Below, piece by piece: positions 9,844 through 11,428 of a stretch of 11,428 nt of DNA; position 1 is the stretch's first letter; every line of letters starts with the position of its first letter. This stretch comes from DASRAP01 sp035277145 (GTDB taxonomy: Bacteria > Gemmatimonadota > Gemmatimonadetes > Gemmatimonadales > Gemmatimonadaceae). The DNA is taken from NCBI GenBank assembly GCA_035277145.1, contig DATELA010000079.1, positions 1-11,428 of the forward strand, given 5' to 3'. The position numbers and the translations under genes were made by a program. The notes beneath the pieces are model-generated. The model ran no database searches. It had not been told where the DNA came from and worked only from the letters and a program-made list of their open reading frames with translations.

Positions 9844-10947
9844 TTCTTTTCGCCGCCGGCTTTCAGGTACGCTTCGATGAGCTCGTCGATGTCGCCGTCC
9901 ATCACGCGCTGCACATCGGTGATTTTTGTTTCCGTACGATGGTCGTTCACCATCGTATACGGTTGGAACACGTAGCTGCGGATCTGGCTGCCGAACGTCA
10001 CGTCCTGCTTGTTCGCGTCCATTGCGGCCTTCACCGCCGCCTGACGCTCGGCCTCGATCTGATACAGCTTGTTTTTCAGCATCTTCATCGCCGTCGCGCG
10101 GTTCTTGAACTGCGAACGCTCCTGTTGTGATGCGACGACTACGCCGGACGGAATGTGACGCAGGCGCACCGCCGAGCTCGTCTTATTGACGTGCTGGCCG
10201 CCCGCACCGCTCGCCCGAAACACTTCCATCTCGATGTCTTCGTCGCGGATCTCGATGTTGATCTCTTCGTTCACAACCGGATATACGAACACCGACGCAA
10301 AACTCGTGTGGCGCCGCGCCTGCGAATCGAACGGCGAAATGCGCACGAGCCGGTGTACGCCCGTTTCGGGTCGCAGGAACCCGTACGCGTTCGCGCCCTT
10401 GATCTCCAGTACGCAGCCCTTGATGCCGGCCTCCTCACCCTCCGACCGGTCGAGGATCTCAATCGCGTAACCGCGCCGTTCCGCCCAGCGCGTGTACATG
10501 CGCTCGAGCATCTCAGCCCAGTCCTGCGCTTCGGTACCACCCGCGCCTGCCGCGATCTCGAGTTGGGCGTCGCGAAAATCATCCTTGCCGCGCATCAACG
10601 ACTTGAGCTCGAACGCTGCGAGTGCCGGTTCGATCGTCGACACGTCGCGATCCAGCTCGGCGCCCATCGCGGGATCCGGGTCTGACGCCAGAAGTTCATC
10701 GAGCTCGCGCGCCGACGTGATTCGCTTTTCCAGATCGTCGAATCCGTCGACCCACGTCTTGAGCTCTTTCATCTGGCGAACGGATTCTTGCGCGCGTTCC
10801 TGGTTGTTCCAGAACGTCGGGCCGGCCATCTCCGCCTCGAGCGCGGCTAGCGCGCTTCGCTTCGCCTCGATGTCAAAGGAACCTCCGCAACTCGGTGAGG
10901 CGAGCGTGCGCGTCGTTGAGCAACTTGGCGCGATCGGACAAAGACAT
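9840..10947 (-). CDS. prfB: Peptide chain release factor 2 (RF2), expressed by programmed +1 frameshift
   Basis: Releases the finished peptide at UGA and UAA stops. The coding sequence is in two frames. The first 24 codons run from the ATG at 10947 to CTT (10878-10876), followed by an in-frame TGA at 10875-10873. Skipping one T, translation resumes with GAC at 10874-10872 (DIEAKRSALAALEAE, then MAGPTFW) and runs to the TGA at 9842-9840. The full protein is 368 residues, close to the 365 of E. coli RF2. The stop-recognition tripeptide SPF is at 204-206, diagnostic of RF2 rather than RF1, and the catalytic GGQ is at 249-251. The internal ATG at 10829 is not the real start, because the conserved N-terminal helix lies upstream. 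No clear Shine-Dalgarno precedes the ATG at 10947; the leader is pyrimidine-rich. It heads the overlapping gene chain that continues into lysS. Confidence 0.96.
10872..10887 (-). promoter_or_regulatory. prfB programmed +1 frameshift element
   Basis: The minus strand reads CGG AGG TTC CTT TGA C. It contains an internal Shine-Dalgarno-like GGAGG (10886-10882), then 3 nt, the slippery CTT, the in-frame UGA and the favourable following C. This matches the layout known from E. coli prfB (purine-rich element, CUU UGA C), with the same 3-nt spacing. When RF2 is scarce, the ribosome pauses at UGA and shifts +1, making more RF2. Confidence 0.95.
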
Positions 10948-10957
10948 GGGCGAGTTT

Positions 10958-11013
10958 GGGGAGAAACGAAGGGAGAAACGTCGAACAGCGATAACGTCGA
11001 ACAGACAACGTCG
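10958..11013 (-). repeat. Short direct repeats in the prfB leader
   Basis: This lies inside the 95-nt gap between the upstream gene and prfB. A 12-base unit (plus strand AACGTCGAACAG) occurs at 10977-10988 and 10993-11004, with a 7-base partial copy at 11007-11013. A second 10-base unit (plus strand GGGAGAAACG) occurs at 10959-10968 and 10971-10980, overlapping the first set. In the transcript these read as CTGTTCGACGTT and CGTTTCTCCC, giving a pyrimidine-rich leader without an evident ribosome-binding site. I see no clear promoter or T-tract terminator in the gap. Confidence 0.6.
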
Positions 11014-11042
11014 GGCTGCGGCTAATCCGCGTGACCGGACGT

Positions 11043-11428
11043 CTAGAAGATCTTTTGCCCGCCGGCGAGCAGATCGTTCAGTGCGTCCTGGAAATGCGTC
11101 GTCGACTCGGCGAACTCGCGCCCCATCTGCTCGACGTATTCCTCGTAGCTCTTCTTGATCTCCTCGCGAAACACCGTCTTGAGCGTGCCGTCGCGAATGC
11201 CTTCCTCTCGCTTCTGCGGCAGGTACGCGATCATGTCTGACACCAACGCGCGCGCGAGTCGCTTCGCCTTCGCGTTGGGGTCGTTCGCGAGAAATGGATT
11301 GCGCGGTGGACGCGCGGCAGGCGCGTTTGCCGCTGCGGGCTGGGCAACCGGTGTCGGTGCCATGGCGCGCGGCGCGACCGGCGGCGCGGACGGCGCTGCA
11401 GGCGGCGCTCCCGGCGACGGTACAGTCG
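11043..11428 (-). CDS. C-terminal part of an Ala/Pro-rich protein of unknown function (5' end outside window)
   Basis: The frame stays open to the right edge, so the Met at 11363 is probably internal and the true start lies outside. The visible 127 residues begin with a disordered Ala/Pro-rich stretch of about 45 residues (motifs such as PGAPPAAPSAPP and NAPAARPPRNPF). A compact, charged, helical C-terminal domain follows: KAKRLARALVSDMIAYLPQ, KREEGIRDGTLK, FREEIKKSYEEYVEQMG and a tail ending in LNDLLAGGQKIF before TAG. It has no signal peptide or membrane segment in the visible part. From memory, similar C-terminal domains occur in Gemmatimonadota and some Deltaproteobacteria behind an N-terminal zinc-ribbon and a proline-rich linker; I cannot verify this here. 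It may share a transcript with prfB, 95 nt downstream. Function unknown. Confidence 0.75.
   Translation of the reverse strand, partial: TVPSPGAPPAAPSAPPVAPRAMAPTPVAQPAAANAPAARPPRNPFLANDPNAKAKRLARALVSDMIAYLPQKREEGIRDGTLKTVFREEIKKSYEEYVEQMGREFAESTTHFQDALNDLLAGGQKIF

Noticed and set aside
10829..10875. prfB as a broken gene or sequencing frameshift at the in-frame TGA
   Set aside because: The site has the full programmed-frameshift layout (GGAGG, 3 nt, CTT TGA C), and the downstream frame is intact RF2.
11021..11045. Possible intrinsic terminator after the right-edge gene (GCGG/CCGC, 4-bp stem with loop ATTAG)
   Set aside because: The stem is too short and no T-tract follows, so there is no support for a terminator.
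10492..11240. Plus-strand frames at 10492-11025, 10895-11158 and 11031-11240
   Set aside because: They run antisense to prfB and the right-edge gene, cross the repeat-rich leader, and have Ser/Arg-rich translations without recognisable domains.

Overview
The window reads almost entirely on the minus strand and looks like a conserved chromosomal block from a GC-rich, outer-membrane-bearing bacterium. A BamA and a LolCD-type lipoprotein exporter show a two-membrane envelope. The McsA-McsB-ClpC arginine-phosphorylation/protease module is best known from Firmicutes but also occurs in a few diderm phyla. This combination, together with the zinc-ribbon-type partial gene at the right edge, suggests Gemmatimonadota (Gemmatimonadaceae-like). 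That assignment is my inference from gene content and protein style, not from a search.

In transcription order (right to left) the layout is: the 3' part of an Ala/Pro-rich protein of unknown function (right edge to 11043); a 95-nt leader carrying short direct repeats; prfB (release factor 2) with an intact programmed +1 frameshift site; lysS; a LolC/E-type permease; its ATPase lolD; mcsA; mcsB; clpC; and bamA, which runs off the left edge. From prfB to mcsB every junction is a 1- or 4-nt start/stop overlap, so this stretch is almost certainly one translationally coupled operon. A 44-nt gap precedes clpC and an 89-nt gap precedes bamA.

Three functional themes share the operon. The first is translation: RF2 and lysyl-tRNA synthetase. 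The second is protein quality control: McsB marks proteins with phospho-arginine, McsA is its zinc-binding activator and ClpC is the AAA+ unfoldase that receives the substrates. No ctsR or clpP is present. The third is outer-membrane biogenesis: LolCD releases lipoproteins from the inner membrane and BamA inserts beta-barrel proteins.

No mobile elements, tRNA or rRNA genes, or CRISPR arrays were seen. The plus strand holds only antisense shadow frames. I found no clearly new multi-gene system. The most interesting points are regulatory: the prfB recoding site and its repeat-rich leader, a probable leaderless bamA promoter, a hairpin that could mask the clpC ribosome-binding site, and the CtsR-less McsAB-ClpC module embedded in an envelope/translation operon.
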